33,066 nucleotides of DNA from a virus, in the IMG/VR virus record IMGVR_UViG_3300021963_000410, positions 1 to 33,066 of that record; one strand, 5' to 3'. Position 1 is the first letter of the stretch, and each line of letters opens with the position of its first letter. The notes beneath the pieces were generated by a model that saw only the letters and a program-made list of their open reading frames with translations, searched no databases and was not told the DNA's origin. The position numbers were made by a program, and so were the translations under genes. Of this stretch, positions 8,697 to 15,899 are shown in pieces.

Positions 8697-9926
8697 ATGT
8701 CACTTACCAAAGTAACAAACACGATGATTGCGGCATCTCCTATCCGCCCTCAGGATTATGGAGCCGTTGGCGATGGCGTTGCTAACGATACAACTGCTAT
8801 GCAGGCTGCAATTAATGCGGCTATTGCACAGAAAACATATGTAGAATTAAACGGCGCTTTTAAATTTGGTGCTTTAACTATCAATGGCAAGTGCAGAATT
8901 ACAGGCACTAATGGGCGTACATCCATTACTGCCATTGCTGGCAACTACGATATGTTTACGATCAGTGGCAATGACGTCACGATTGAAAATCTTTACATCG
9001 ATGACACTGCGAAAACTGGTGGCTGGGACTTTACCCTTGCTTGCGGCACATCGACGATTGAGCGCATCCAGATATTAAACATCAATACGTTTTATAGCTT
9101 TGGTTTTGCGCGTGATACTGGAACCACTGGTGTTCACGTTACTACTCGCGTCACGGAATGCCAAGCTCGTGGTCACCGTGGTCATGGCATTTACTTTACG
9201 CGCCCGTTTGCGTTTATTTTCTTGACGCAAATCTCGATTGATTATGTTGGCATGGGATCAGCAGCCAACTTCACAGGTTTTTATTTCAATCCAGCAGGTA
9301 TCGGCGGCGGCGCTGGCGGTCTGGTTATGGACGATTGCGACGTTCTCGGCACGATGGGCGTCTTCACCAACGCCAACCAGCGCGGCTACGACATCCGCAA
9401 CACGGCAGCGGTTTGGATGAAACAGTGCCGCGCAGATACTGTATGCGAGATCGGCTTTGTCTTTGATACAATCACAGGTTTGCATCTTGTAGGCACTACT
9501 GCCGGACTATGCGGAAGCCACGGCTACTACTTGACCAGTGTTATCAACTCTAGCTTTGTTGGCATAGAAGGCTTTGGTCGCAACTATCTAACTAGCCCAC
9601 CCGCAGGCGCTGATGGTATCCGTTTCGTATCTGGCTGCGGCGATATTGTAATTACTGGCGGCTATATGCGCGACTTTACTGGCAACGGTTTTTACAAAGT
9701 TGCAGCGCAAGCTGGCCCAATTAATATTGGAACTATGCAATTGATTGCCAATACGCTGCGCGGTGCTGCATCGTCTGGCAACAGCCCAGTGTTGCTAACA
9801 GGTATTCAGTTTCGCGGTAATGTCGCTGGAAACTATAGCTTGGGTGGTAACTCTGACTATCTCCAAGCTTCGCAACTCGACGCAACCACGGTGGTCAATG
9901 TTGGCCCCGGCCCTATTACTGGATAA
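8697..9926 (+). CDS. tailspike with pectate-lyase-like beta-helix
   Basis: This is a 409-residue protein. The first 12 residues (MSLTKVTNTMIA) resemble the short adaptor seen at the start of many phage spikes. RPQDYGAVGDGVANDT follows, the hallmark of the Pectate_lyase_3 beta-helix family, and then a long run of short beta-strand repeats rich in Gly, Asn, Thr and Ile. Such trimeric spikes bind and often degrade surface polysaccharide. No catalytic residues can be named from sequence alone. The GC content is locally higher around 9290-9420 than in the structural genes. Its place just after the gp17-like anchor suggests that the two form one branched receptor-binding apparatus. Confidence 0.8.
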   Translation: MSLTKVTNTMIAASPIRPQDYGAVGDGVANDTTAMQAAINAAIAQKTYVELNGAFKFGALTINGKCRITGTNGRTSITAIAGNYDMFTISGNDVTIENLYIDDTAKTGGWDFTLACGTSTIERIQILNINTFYSFGFARDTGTTGVHVTTRVTECQARGHRGHGIYFTRPFAFIFLTQISIDYVGMGSAANFTGFYFNPAGIGGGAGGLVMDDCDVLGTMGVFTNANQRGYDIRNTAAVWMKQCRADTVCEIGFVFDTITGLHLVGTTAGLCGSHGYYLTSVINSSFVGIEGFGRNYLTSPPAGADGIRFVSGCGDIVITGGYMRDFTGNGFYKVAAQAGPINIGTMQLIANTLRGAASSGNSPVLLTGIQFRGNVAGNYSLGGNSDYLQASQLDATTVVNVGPGPITG

Positions 9927-9930
9927 TCAC

Positions 9931-10113
9931 ATGGGAACTATTGACGAAACTCAAGCGCAACTCAACACGCACGAGGAAGTTTGCGCATTTCGCTATGACA
10001 GTATTTGTGCTCGATTGAAGCGTCTTGAAAGCATCGGCATCGGCGCTTGCGGAACCATTATCTTATTGTTGATCGGCATATTACTGAACTTAGTTCAAAA
10101 GGGCGCTGCGTGA
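9931..10113 (+). CDS. small membrane protein, XhlA-like lysis accessory or holin
   Basis: This is a 60-residue protein with a charged helical N-terminus (about 1-35) and one strong membrane segment (about 36-56, with a run TIILLLIGILLNLV). An amphipathic coiled segment followed by one C-terminal membrane helix is the layout of the XhlA/hemolysin-like family, which is often found in phage lysis cassettes. It starts four bases after the spike stop. Its TGA overlaps the GTG start of the endolysin (GTGA), which ties it to lysis. It could also be a class III holin; a second holin candidate lies just downstream. Confidence 0.6.
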   Translation: MGTIDETQAQLNTHEEVCAFRYDSICARLKRLESIGIGACGTIILLLIGILLNLVQKGAA

Positions 10114-10598
10114 AATCTGTGCGCCCACCTTGGTTAAAGGTTGCCTATAGTTTTTTGGGCTTGCGCGAGGTTGTCGGGCCTAAGCACAATAAGATTATAC
10201 TAGGCTGGCTTGAAAAACTTAAGGCTTGGTGGCGCAATGATGAAACGCCTTGGTGCGGTGTGTTTGTAGCGCACTGTATGCAGGAGGCGGGTCTTCCTTT
10301 TCCTAAATATTATATGAGAGCAAAAGCTTGGGCTGATTATGGCTCATTGCTGCGCCGTGATAGACTTGCCTCTGGAGCGATATTAGTCTTTGATCGCGCT
10401 GGTGGTGGTCATGTTGGATTCTACGTTGGCGAAGATGCTGGACATTATTTTGTTCTTGGTGGAAACCAAGGCAACGCTGTTAGTGTGATGAAACTTGGCA
10501 AGTCTCGGCTTGTCGCATCGCGCTGGCCTTTTGGGGTGTCTGTAATTGGCAAGCCTGTATATATGGATGGCGGAATAGTTTCCGTTAATGAAGCATAA
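10110..10598 (+). CDS. endolysin, NlpC/P60-CHAP-like (TIGR02594 type)
   Basis: The start chosen is the GTG at 10110. It overlaps the preceding stop and follows an AAAAGGG ribosome site, giving 162 residues. An upstream ATG at 10047 would add 21 residues encoded inside the membrane-protein gene. WCGVFV (C49) and GGGHVGFY (H101) match the cysteine-histidine pair of NlpC/P60-CHAP peptidases or amidases that cut peptidoglycan. W48 and the AHCM segment agree with the TIGR02594 family. There is no signal peptide, so release to the periplasm would need a holin; candidates lie on both sides. The family is clear; the exact bond cleaved is not. Confidence 0.82.
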   Translation: MKSVRPPWLKVAYSFLGLREVVGPKHNKIILGWLEKLKAWWRNDETPWCGVFVAHCMQEAGLPFPKYYMRAKAWADYGSLLRRDRLASGAILVFDRAGGGHVGFYVGEDAGHYFVLGGNQGNAVSVMKLGKSRLVASRWPFGVSVIGKPVYMDGGIVSVNEA

Positions 10599-10608
10599 GG
10601 AAAGTAAT

Positions 10609-10785
10609 ATGAACCTTCTATCTTGGTTATTAAACCGTTTGAAAGAACCAAGCACCTATGCTGGCTTTGCTGGTTTGGCTTTGGCATTTGGTCTTTCTGA
10701 CGCTGAATGGGCTGCTATCTCAGCAGCCATAGCTGGTATAGCTGGCGTAGCCGCTGTATTCTTAGCAGAGAAGCCAGCCGAATAA
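10609..10785 (+). CDS. holin
   Basis: The start at 10609 is preferred over the ATG at 10588 because an AAGGAAAG ribosome site ends five bases before it; the product is 58 residues. The sequence has a short amphipathic N-terminus (WLLNRLKEPSTYAG) and a hydrophobic Ala/Gly-rich stretch from about residue 19 to 52 that could form two membrane helices separated by DAEW. The WLxxRLKEPSTYAG opening is typical of small phage holins found next to endolysins. It would make membrane holes that release the cytoplasmic endolysin. The TAA overlaps the next ATG. Confidence 0.75.
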   Translation: MNLLSWLLNRLKEPSTYAGFAGLALAFGLSDAEWAAISAAIAGIAGVAAVFLAEKPAE

Positions 10786-11003
10786 TGAAGTTCCTGACGT
10801 CCTTGCTGGCTTTAATCGAGAGGTTCTTTGCCTACCTCGATAAAGCGCGTTGGAAGCAGCAAGGGCGTCGGGAAACGATCAAGGAAATGAACGATGCCAT
10901 TAACAGGCAAATTGCACTTGGCGAAGCTGCCGTTGTTATTCCTGATCCTGAGCGCGACGAGCGGTTGCGTAACAGATTTGACCGAAGTCGCTCCAGCAAA
11001 TAG
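10785..11003 (+). CDS. inner-membrane spanin candidate (Rz-like)
   Basis: This 72-residue protein starts at an ATG overlapping the holin stop (TAATG). A hydrophobic/aromatic N-terminus (about 1-18) is followed by a basic, strongly helical region (RWKQQGRRETIKEMNDAINR). That is the expected form of an i-spanin with a membrane anchor and a periplasmic helix. The membrane segment is short and interrupted by Glu and Arg, so the call rests mainly on context. The next lipoprotein gene starts inside this one in another frame, the classic Rz/Rz1 arrangement. Confidence 0.55.
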   Translation: MKFLTSLLALIERFFAYLDKARWKQQGRRETIKEMNDAINRQIALGEAAVVIPDPERDERLRNRFDRSRSSK

Positions 11004-11133
11004 CTATTGCACCATTGCAAAACCCATCAGCTACGATGCAACGCAAGACACTCCTGAAACTGTGGCAGAAATAGAGCTACATAACAGCGTCTTTGTTTGC
11101 TTGTGCGAGGATGATTGTCCGAAAGGCAAGTAA
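10894..11133 (+). CDS. outer-membrane lipoprotein spanin candidate (Rz1-like)
   Basis: This 79-residue protein starts within the Rz-like gene in the +1 frame, with an AAGGA ribosome site 8 bases before the ATG. Residues 6-24 form a lipoprotein signal (KLHLAKLPLLFLILSATSG) with a lipid-acceptor cysteine at 25. Thr at position -3 is unusual, since Leu, Val or Ile is common there. The mature part has a SYCxIAxPI, DTPET and HNxxxxxLC pattern that recurs in small phage proteins next to lysis genes. It has four further cysteines, three clustered near the end. It would pair with the inner spanin to fuse inner and outer membranes at the last step of lysis. Confidence 0.65.
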   Translation: MPLTGKLHLAKLPLLFLILSATSGCVTDLTEVAPANSYCTIAKPISYDATQDTPETVAEIELHNSVFVCLCEDDCPKGK

Positions 11134-12312
11134 ATGCCGCCGACCATAACCATCGACGAAGAGTTATATAAATACTGCACCCCTCGGCAGAAGCAGGTTC
11201 TTGAAGCTATAGAACGCCTTGGCAGTGCTAGAGCCGCATCCGCTGAATTAGGAATGAACATAGGCGGTGCAAGCGAAACTTATATTGCCGTAAAACGTAA
11301 GGCTGCAAAGTTTGGTTATGCGCCAGAGCATGACTTCACTCGCCCTGTGCCTGATGGCTTTATCGCCAAGGGCGTAAGCACCTATTACAATGCTGAAGGC
11401 AAACCATCTGGGCAATGGGTAAAAGCATCACTCAGCCATGAAGCTCTTGTAGACGCTATGAGAGAGGCAATCGAAGGCTTCAAGGGTGATATAGACCAAG
11501 CAAGCCCTATCGTTGCCCCTGTGGCTTCTGACGAGCATCTATGCAATCTTTACACGTTCACCGATTACCACCTTGGAATGCTGGCATGGCACAAAGAAGG
11601 CGGCAACGATTGGAACATCTCTATTGCGGAGCGCACAATCATTGCCGCGCTGCAACAGATGATCGAGCAAAGTCCTAAAGCGCATACCGCAGTCATCAAT
11701 ATACAAGGCGACTTTCTGCATACGGATGGCAAGACGCCAGTGACGCCAGCATCAAAACACGTTCTAGACGCTGACAGCCGATTCCCTAAGATACGCAAGT
11801 CCGCGATCCGCGTCATTCGATCAATGGTAAATATGTCACTGCATCGGCATCAAGAAGTGCATCTAATTATAGCTGAAGGCAATCACGACGAAGAAGCAAG
11901 CGGCTGGCTGGCTGACTTGTTCTCGGTGCATTACGAAGAAGAACCTCGCGTCACTGTCAATGATAGCGTCCTGCCATTCTATGTCTTTGAATGGGGCAAT
12001 ACGATGCTGGGCATCCATCACGGGCATAAGGTAAAGAACGAGAGCCTACCGCTTTTGTTTGCCGCCCAGTTTCCACAAGAATGGGGTCGCACGACACGGC
12101 GCGAAATACACTGCGGCCACCGCCATCACCGCGATGAGAAAGAGTATAATGGTGTGACAGTTGTGCAACACCCCACGCTGGCGGCGCGTGATGCCTATGC
12201 TGCGCGTGGAGGTTGGATTGCGGATCGAGCCGCTTGGGCTATCACATACCATAAGAAATATGGAGCTGTTGGCCGCGTTATGATAACGACTGAGATGCTT
12301 GAAGCAGACTAG
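11134..12312 (+). CDS. calcineurin-like metallophosphoesterase with N-terminal HTH
   Basis: This is a 392-residue protein. Its metal-binding motifs are complete: DYH (D144, H146), GDFLH (D193), GNHDE (N250, H251), HHGH (H296, H298) and GHRHH (H329, H331). That defines a calcineurin-like phosphoesterase using two metal ions. Residues about 14-60 look like a helix-turn-helix (RQKQVLEAIERLGSARAASA), a known fusion in phage members of this family. The substrate is unknown; DNA ends, cyclic nucleotides or host RNA are possible. It starts directly after the spanin stop and is the last gene of the plus-strand block, facing the minus-strand early genes. Confidence 0.8.
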   Translation: MPPTITIDEELYKYCTPRQKQVLEAIERLGSARAASAELGMNIGGASETYIAVKRKAAKFGYAPEHDFTRPVPDGFIAKGVSTYYNAEGKPSGQWVKASLSHEALVDAMREAIEGFKGDIDQASPIVAPVASDEHLCNLYTFTDYHLGMLAWHKEGGNDWNISIAERTIIAALQQMIEQSPKAHTAVINIQGDFLHTDGKTPVTPASKHVLDADSRFPKIRKSAIRVIRSMVNMSLHRHQEVHLIIAEGNHDEEASGWLADLFSVHYEEEPRVTVNDSVLPFYVFEWGNTMLGIHHGHKVKNESLPLLFAAQFPQEWGRTTRREIHCGHRHHRDEKEYNGVTVVQHPTLAARDAYAARGGWIADRAAWAITYHKKYGAVGRVMITTEMLEAD

Positions 12313-12314
12313 AT

Positions 12315-12509
12315 TTACTCAACGAAGCGCAAACCAAATGTCCGCAAGGTATCTTGCCCGTTCTCAAAATCCTTTTTTTCATACAATGAACCACCACAAC
12401 ATTCGGGATCGCTACATGAATTGTCGCCCAAGTAGCCAAGCATATCAATGCAAGCATTATAAAGCGCATATAATTGATCAATATTAATATTCCGCCATTC
12501 ATCGGTCAT
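12315..12509 (-). CDS. small early protein, unknown
   Basis: This 64-residue acidic protein is the last gene of the minus-strand block; its stop lies two bases from the convergent phosphoesterase stop. It has five cysteines, with two in an ECCGGS cluster and others at about 15 and 32, which could bind a metal. Its ATG overlaps the upstream stop by four bases (ATGA), which supports a real gene. No family was recognised. Confidence 0.6.
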   Translation of the reverse strand: MTDEWRNINIDQLYALYNACIDMLGYLGDNSCSDPECCGGSLYEKKDFENGQDTLRTFGLRFVE

Positions 12510-12691
12510 TTGCTTTCCTTTAGTGCTGCGAGAACGATTGCAACGTCTCTACGCCATTGCTGACGGCTATCGCTATCAGGGTCTAAATCCCATACGCATC
12601 CATTGGATTCGCATAACGCACGTTCGATTGCATCGGTCTGGGGCGGAAGGGGTGGTGTCACCCCAAAAGCGGCTAACCATCCTTCAGTCAC
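12506..12691 (-). CDS. small early protein, unknown
   Basis: This 61-residue protein starts at a GTG overlapping the upstream stop (GTGA) and ends overlapping the next start (ATGA). It is Trp- and Asp-rich (WDLDPDSD) and ends in a predicted helix (RRDVAIVLAALKESK). The double overlap with its neighbours is the main evidence for it. No family was recognised. Confidence 0.6.
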   Translation of the reverse strand: MTEGWLAAFGVTPPLPPQTDAIERALCESNGCVWDLDPDSDSRQQWRRDVAIVLAALKESK

Positions 12692-12861
12692 AGCAATCTC
12701 TCAATCTCAATACCTCGCCGGATGCCCTGCTCTACGAGACGCATCCAAATGGTGTGATCGTAATCACCAATAAGATAACGCGTCCCGTCATCGTTGTCCT
12801 GCTTCTGTGCTTGCTCGGCACAGATTTCCCGTGCGGCCAGTGTGATTTGTTCGTCAGTCAT
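12688..12861 (-). CDS. small early protein, unknown (57 aa)
   Basis: This 57-residue frame runs from an ATG at 12861 to a TGA at 12688-12690. It begins MTDEQITLAAREICAEQ, continues YLIGDYDHTIWMRLVEQGI, and ends with a charged helix. It overlaps the genes on both sides, by a few bases at the start and by GTGA at the end, filling what would otherwise be a hole in a tightly packed run. No domain was recognised. Confidence 0.55.
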   Translation of the reverse strand: MTDEQITLAAREICAEQAQKQDNDDGTRYLIGDYDHTIWMRLVEQGIRRGIEIERLL

Positions 12862-13042
12862 CTGCTAACACCTCTGGGGCTGGCTGCAAACCTTCCATAA
12901 ATTTTGCCCAAACTGCTAATGCACCCACCATAAATGGGCCATCGTCTTGTTCACCACTTTTGATTTGTCGGATAAACTCTGGGTTGCCATGCGTTTTCTC
13001 CACATGATCAGCAACCACTCCTCTAAGTTCTGTCAATGTCAC
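12854..13042 (-). CDS. small early protein, unknown
   Basis: This is a 62-residue protein from a GTG at 13042 with a GGGAG ribosome site upstream. It is predicted to be mostly helical (TELRGVVADHVEK near the start, FMVGALAVWAKFMEGL near the middle) and has an acidic end. It overlaps the next gene by 8 bases. No family was recognised. Confidence 0.55.
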   Translation of the reverse strand: MTLTELRGVVADHVEKTHGNPEFIRQIKSGEQDDGPFMVGALAVWAKFMEGLQPAPEVLADD

Positions 13043-13060
13043 TTGCTTCTCCCATTAATA

Positions 13061-13192
13061 TTAAGTGCGCCTAGCCATTAAACGCCCAACCAAAATAACG
13101 TCTTTCCCCAGATCTTCTGGAGGATACCCTGCCTTCAACATGGCGACAATCGCTTCTAATGCTTCGGCTGCGGCTTCTGCATGGTCTGTCAT
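13061..13192 (-). CDS. very small early protein, unknown (43 aa)
   Basis: This is a 43-residue frame from an ATG at 13192 to a TAA at 13061. An Ala/Glu-rich helix (TDHAEAAAEALEAIVAMLKAG) is followed by a basic tail (GRLMARRT). It lies between two genes with no other reading frame to explain the gap, and its neighbours are spaced by 4 and 18 bases. It is short, so the call is tentative. Confidence 0.45.
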   Translation of the reverse strand: MTDHAEAAAEALEAIVAMLKAGYPPEDLGKDVILVGRLMARRT

Positions 13193-13196
13193 AATA

Positions 13197-13403
13197 TCAC
13201 TCCCAATGTTCATTTCTTTCTATGGCATCAGCCGCCATCTCCAAAGCTTCGGTCATCCAATATACGGCGACATAATCATATTCTGCACCTTTAGAATAAA
13301 TGCCTTTGCCAAATATCTTGTCTGAACTGCTGCGCAAAAATGTTAATATACGCTGCTGTTCTTCTAAACTATCTTGGCAAAACTCCGTATCTGGTATTGG
13401 CAT
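13197..13403 (-). CDS. small early protein, unknown
   Basis: This 68-residue acidic protein begins MPIPDTEFCQDSLEEQQRIL. A second helical half (WMTEALEMAADAIERNE) resembles other small phage proteins that may act by protein binding. Its start lies inside the 3' end of the next gene upstream, a 35-base overlap in another frame. No family was recognised. Confidence 0.55.
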   Translation of the reverse strand: MPIPDTEFCQDSLEEQQRILTFLRSSSDKIFGKGIYSKGAEYDYVAVYWMTEALEMAADAIERNEHWE

Positions 13404-13536
13404 CAGCTTCTTCCTTTTTGCTTTCTGCCCATGTCATACCATTGGCTCGACGTAGCGGCCATGCACTATCCGAACTGGTGCGGCGATTTGGATTTGGTCG
13501 ATGAGCCAAGATAAACTTAATGTCATGCTTGCTCAT
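13369..13536 (-). CDS. small basic early protein, unknown
   Basis: The start at 13536 is preferred over the ATG at 13551 because a GGAGA ribosome site lies about seven bases upstream of it. The 55-residue product begins MSKHDIKF and has an Arg/Asn/Pro-rich middle (RPNPNRR, WPLRRANGMTWAES) that could bind nucleic acid. It overlaps the upstream gene by four bases. No family was recognised. Confidence 0.5.
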   Translation of the reverse strand: MSKHDIKFILAHRPNPNRRTSSDSAWPLRRANGMTWAESKKEEADANTRYGVLPR

Positions 13537-13766
13537 GTTGTTCTCCAGCAACGAACCTCTTGGGTTTTGCGGTCAATCCGCACAGTAAAAGTGCCACCAT
13601 ATTTTCTGGAATATGCACCAGCGGCACTTCTCAGAAGTTTGGAATCTTCAATTTCAACCACAAAACTATCCCCTACTTCCATTTCTGGAAAAGGATATAT
13701 ACGTGGACGTCCTTTATTTGGGCTTTCCTTTGGCATTGGTACGTTTTTTTCTATTTCGAAAGTCAT
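13533..13766 (-). CDS. small early protein, unknown, beta-rich
   Basis: This is a 77-residue protein with a GGAG ribosome site 6 bases before its ATG. A proline-rich, basic N-terminal part (PKESPNKGRPRIYPFPEM) is followed by a strand-rich region (VGDSFVVEIED, GGTFTVRIDR) with a VxCWRTT end. Small proteins with an 'F-P-F-x-x-L/M-x-V-G-D-S-F' layout are common in phage early regions, but no function is known to me. The start lies just past a hairpin that ends the SSB transcript, so expression may be lower than for the upstream genes. Confidence 0.65.
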   Translation of the reverse strand: MTFEIEKNVPMPKESPNKGRPRIYPFPEMEVGDSFVVEIEDSKLLRSAAGAYSRKYGGTFTVRIDRKTQEVRCWRTT

Positions 13767-13784
13767 TGTATTCTCCAGTAAAAG

Positions 13785-13804
13785 GGCGGGGCAATAACCC
13801 CGCC
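13785..13804 (-). terminator. hairpin after SSB, possible attenuating terminator
   Basis: A perfect 7-bp GC stem (GGCGGGG / CCCCGCC) with a six-base loop lies just after the SSB stop. On the minus strand it is followed by CTTTTA. The T tract is short, so termination may be partial. That would lower expression of the tiny genes downstream relative to SSB. Confidence 0.5.
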
Positions 13805-13811
13805 TGCTAGA

Positions 13812-14225
13812 TTAAAAAGGAACTACGTCGTCGAGGTCATCCGAGTTATTAGTAGGATCATCAGCGACAAATGGAGATGATGCAGAAGGTTTACTATCGC
13901 CGCGCTCTCCCATTAAAATCATCTTGCCATCAAAGCGGCCAACAACAACTTCAATAGCTGTCTTTGCAGTGCCATCTTTGCCTTGATACTCGCGGACATT
14001 TAGTTCGCCCTCGATGTACACCTTGCTGCCACGGGTTAAATATTCCTGTGCAAGCTGGGCTTTCTTACTGTCAAAGACAGTGATGTCCCACCATTGCGTG
14101 AACTTTTCACCCTTTACCACCTTGTTGGTGGCAAGCGAAAAACGGGCAAAGATATCGCCATTATTTGTTTGACGGATCTCAGGGTCACGACCCACGTTAC
14201 CAATCAACAGTACCTTAGATAGCAT
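13812..14225 (-). CDS. ssb: single-stranded DNA-binding protein
   Basis: This 137-residue protein has an OB-fold SSB domain from the first residues (MLSKVLLIGNVGRDPE) to about residue 110. It includes WWDITVFDSKKAQLAQEYL and SKVYIEGELNVREYQ, both typical of bacterial and phage SSB. A disordered Ser/Asp-rich linker leads to an acidic tip, DDLDDVVPF, the peptide that recruits host repair and replication proteins. It overlaps the ERF gene by 11 bases. With ERF and the exonuclease it forms a recombination module: resect, coat, anneal. Confidence 0.93.
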   Translation of the reverse strand: MLSKVLLIGNVGRDPEIRQTNNGDIFARFSLATNKVVKGEKFTQWWDITVFDSKKAQLAQEYLTRGSKVYIEGELNVREYQGKDGTAKTAIEVVVGRFDGKMILMGERGDSKPSASSPFVADDPTNNSDDLDDVVPF

Positions 14226-14799
14226 TACTCAACTCCTTCTTCTTTCTTGCAAAAGCCTGTCGGCTTACATTGACTCGTGCCTGATCCACCTTGGATACGG
14301 CATCGATGATTGAACGATAATGGCCTAGCAAATTGTCTAGTCCCTCTACTGTTTGGGCAATCTCAATTTGATCTACAAAATCCTGCAATGCAGCAATGTT
14401 AGGATCATCGAACTTTACGTTTTGATCCATGTCTGGATCATCTCCAGTTTCAAGACCCAGCGTTTTAAGAAGCGCATATTTTACTGCATATGACATAGCT
14501 TTACCCGGCCCCTTATCTTGGTCATCAATCCCATAACCAAAAGTTTCGACATTAATAAAATCTACAGGCTCATCGATATTCACAAACCGAATAGTCATAG
14601 AACATTGTGTACGGTTACCTATCTGCTCATGCTGCACACGGATTGGGTAATACACTATGCCTGCTTCAAGTAACGCAGGTCGCACTTTTGCTGTCACAAC
14701 ATCGTGACTTACGATGCTGTAACGCATTCCCTGCTTCTTATCCTTTTGGATATAGGTTACTTTTTCCATGGCCTTTGCCAGTCGTTGATGTAAATTCAT
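14215..14799 (-). CDS. erf: ERF-family single-strand annealing protein
   Basis: This 194-residue protein shows the ERF core: an N-terminal helix (MNLHQRLAKAMEKV), strands through residue 85, then GYGIDDQDKGPGKAMSYAVK and a following helix (about 88-114) that characterise the family. ERF proteins form rings that anneal complementary single strands, allowing recombination and genome circularisation or concatemer formation. The acidic GDDPDMDQ segment after the core is usual. It is translated between the winged-helix gene and SSB with short overlaps on both sides. Confidence 0.88.
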   Translation of the reverse strand: MNLHQRLAKAMEKVTYIQKDKKQGMRYSIVSHDVVTAKVRPALLEAGIVYYPIRVQHEQIGNRTQCSMTIRFVNIDEPVDFINVETFGYGIDDQDKGPGKAMSYAVKYALLKTLGLETGDDPDMDQNVKFDDPNIAALQDFVDQIEIAQTVEGLDNLLGHYRSIIDAVSKVDQARVNVSRQAFARKKKELSNAI

Positions 14800-15098
14800 G
14801 CGTTAAACTCCCTGTGTTTCCATACGATAGCACCTCTGCCACTTGGCATTTTGCGGCGCTGTTCTGTTGGCACAATCATGCCACTCTTAGTTAATTCTGC
14901 GCGGCGACTGCGGTATGTTGAACCATGATTCTGGAATGCATTGCCCAGTTCATAGTCTGTAAACCCGCGCTCACCTTGATCCCAAGCATACGCAAGAACA
15001 TCTTCTTGGATTAATGTAAGGCTATCGATTATGCTCTTGGCAGCATATTTGCTGGTATCTGGATCGTGCAGGCGATGTAATTTTTTTGCATCAATCAT
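14796..15098 (-). CDS. winged-helix-like small protein
   Basis: This is a 100-residue protein with a strong ribosome site (AAGGAG) and ATGA overlaps at both ends. Residues about 30-90 look like a winged helix: a helix (LIQEDVLAYAWDQ), GFTDYELGNAF, a basic recognition helix (STYRSRRAELTKSG) and a beta-wing (MPSGRGAIVWK). It probably binds DNA. Its place between the exonuclease and ERF genes suggests a role in the recombination module or its control. It is similar in layout to host-type phage regulators, but no named family was recognised. Confidence 0.65.
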   Translation of the reverse strand: MIDAKKLHRLHDPDTSKYAAKSIIDSLTLIQEDVLAYAWDQGERGFTDYELGNAFQNHGSTYRSRRAELTKSGMIVPTEQRRKMPSGRGAIVWKHREFNA

Positions 15099-15880
15099 GT
15101 CTCCTTCTCCTTCCTTAAACTTAAACGACCACGGCGATCACGGCGGACGATGATGCCGCTGCCGAATGCTTCGGCGGCATCGTCCGGCACGAGAGCCTTA
15201 ATTTCCTTGGCTTTGTCTTCATTTATTTTGGCAGGCTCGATGGTATCAAGCCACTCTTGTGCCAACACAGGCCATGAATTGGTGGTGGACATATCAACTG
15301 AGCGCATATTATCGATCAGGATTGTCTTAGCCAACGCCTCCGCTTTTTCGGAGGCTGCGGCGTTGTCTTCTGGTGGGACTTTATTTTGTACGTGCCACCA
15401 AAAGGACTGCTCAGCAGTGATAAGCTCGGCAATGTAATCATCATCACGAGTGACAGTGCAATACTCAGGCTCATTGTTGCCAAAGATGCACGAGAAGTAG
15501 CACTTATCTACCTGAGCCACAGCCATGTAATGCTGAAGCTGCGCCATATAATAGCGAGCTTTCTCACGCAGGTTAGTAAATGATCCAGTGTGTTTGCATT
15601 CTAAGAAGGTTCCCTCACTAGAAATCCAGCCATCAAGATGACCATTCATGAACGTGTATACTGGATGCTCTCGGAATGTATCTTCTGTTACAGTAAGCCC
15701 AGACTTCATCTCAAAAAACTTCTTGTGCAGTGGCTCGGTCAAGATCCCAAGCTGCACCTTGAACACATTGCTCAAGTCTTCGGGCTGCGTAAGCCCAACC
15801 TTTTCATTGTATAATGATAGCCAGTCTCCACGCATAATGCGCGTAGCATCACTGCCACCAATTCCTCTGGTACGATCCAT
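15095..15880 (-). CDS. YqaJ-type recombination exonuclease
   Basis: The start at 15880 is chosen over the upstream ATG at 15955 because AAGGAGAAAG lies directly before it and the conserved domain begins there (RGIGGSDATRI). The 261-residue product shows lambda-exonuclease/YqaJ motifs: GIGGSD (6-11), TEPLH (E49), HLDGW (D83), ECKHT (E94, K96) and YMAQLQHYM (Q114, Q116). Together they form a PD-(D/E)XK active site. It resects one strand of DNA ends for the ERF annealing protein encoded two genes downstream. Overlaps couple it to the winged-helix gene. Confidence 0.9.
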   Translation of the reverse strand: MDRTRGIGGSDATRIMRGDWLSLYNEKVGLTQPEDLSNVFKVQLGILTEPLHKKFFEMKSGLTVTEDTFREHPVYTFMNGHLDGWISSEGTFLECKHTGSFTNLREKARYYMAQLQHYMAVAQVDKCYFSCIFGNNEPEYCTVTRDDDYIAELITAEQSFWWHVQNKVPPEDNAAASEKAEALAKTILIDNMRSVDMSTTNSWPVLAQEWLDTIEPAKINEDKAKEIKALVPDDAAEAFGSGIIVRRDRRGRLSLRKEKET

Positions 15881-15899
15881 GTCTTTCTCCTTTGTTGTG

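Noticed and set aside
12346-12382. GCAAG/CTTGC hairpin followed later by seven T on the plus strand as a late terminator
   Set aside because: The T run is about 20 bases away from the stem and lies within the coding frame of the minus-strand gene at 12315; too weak to call.
12523-12900. Plus-strand frame of 125 residues
   Set aside because: It runs opposite three minus-strand small genes that have matched start/stop overlaps and ribosome sites, and its protein looks like random sequence.
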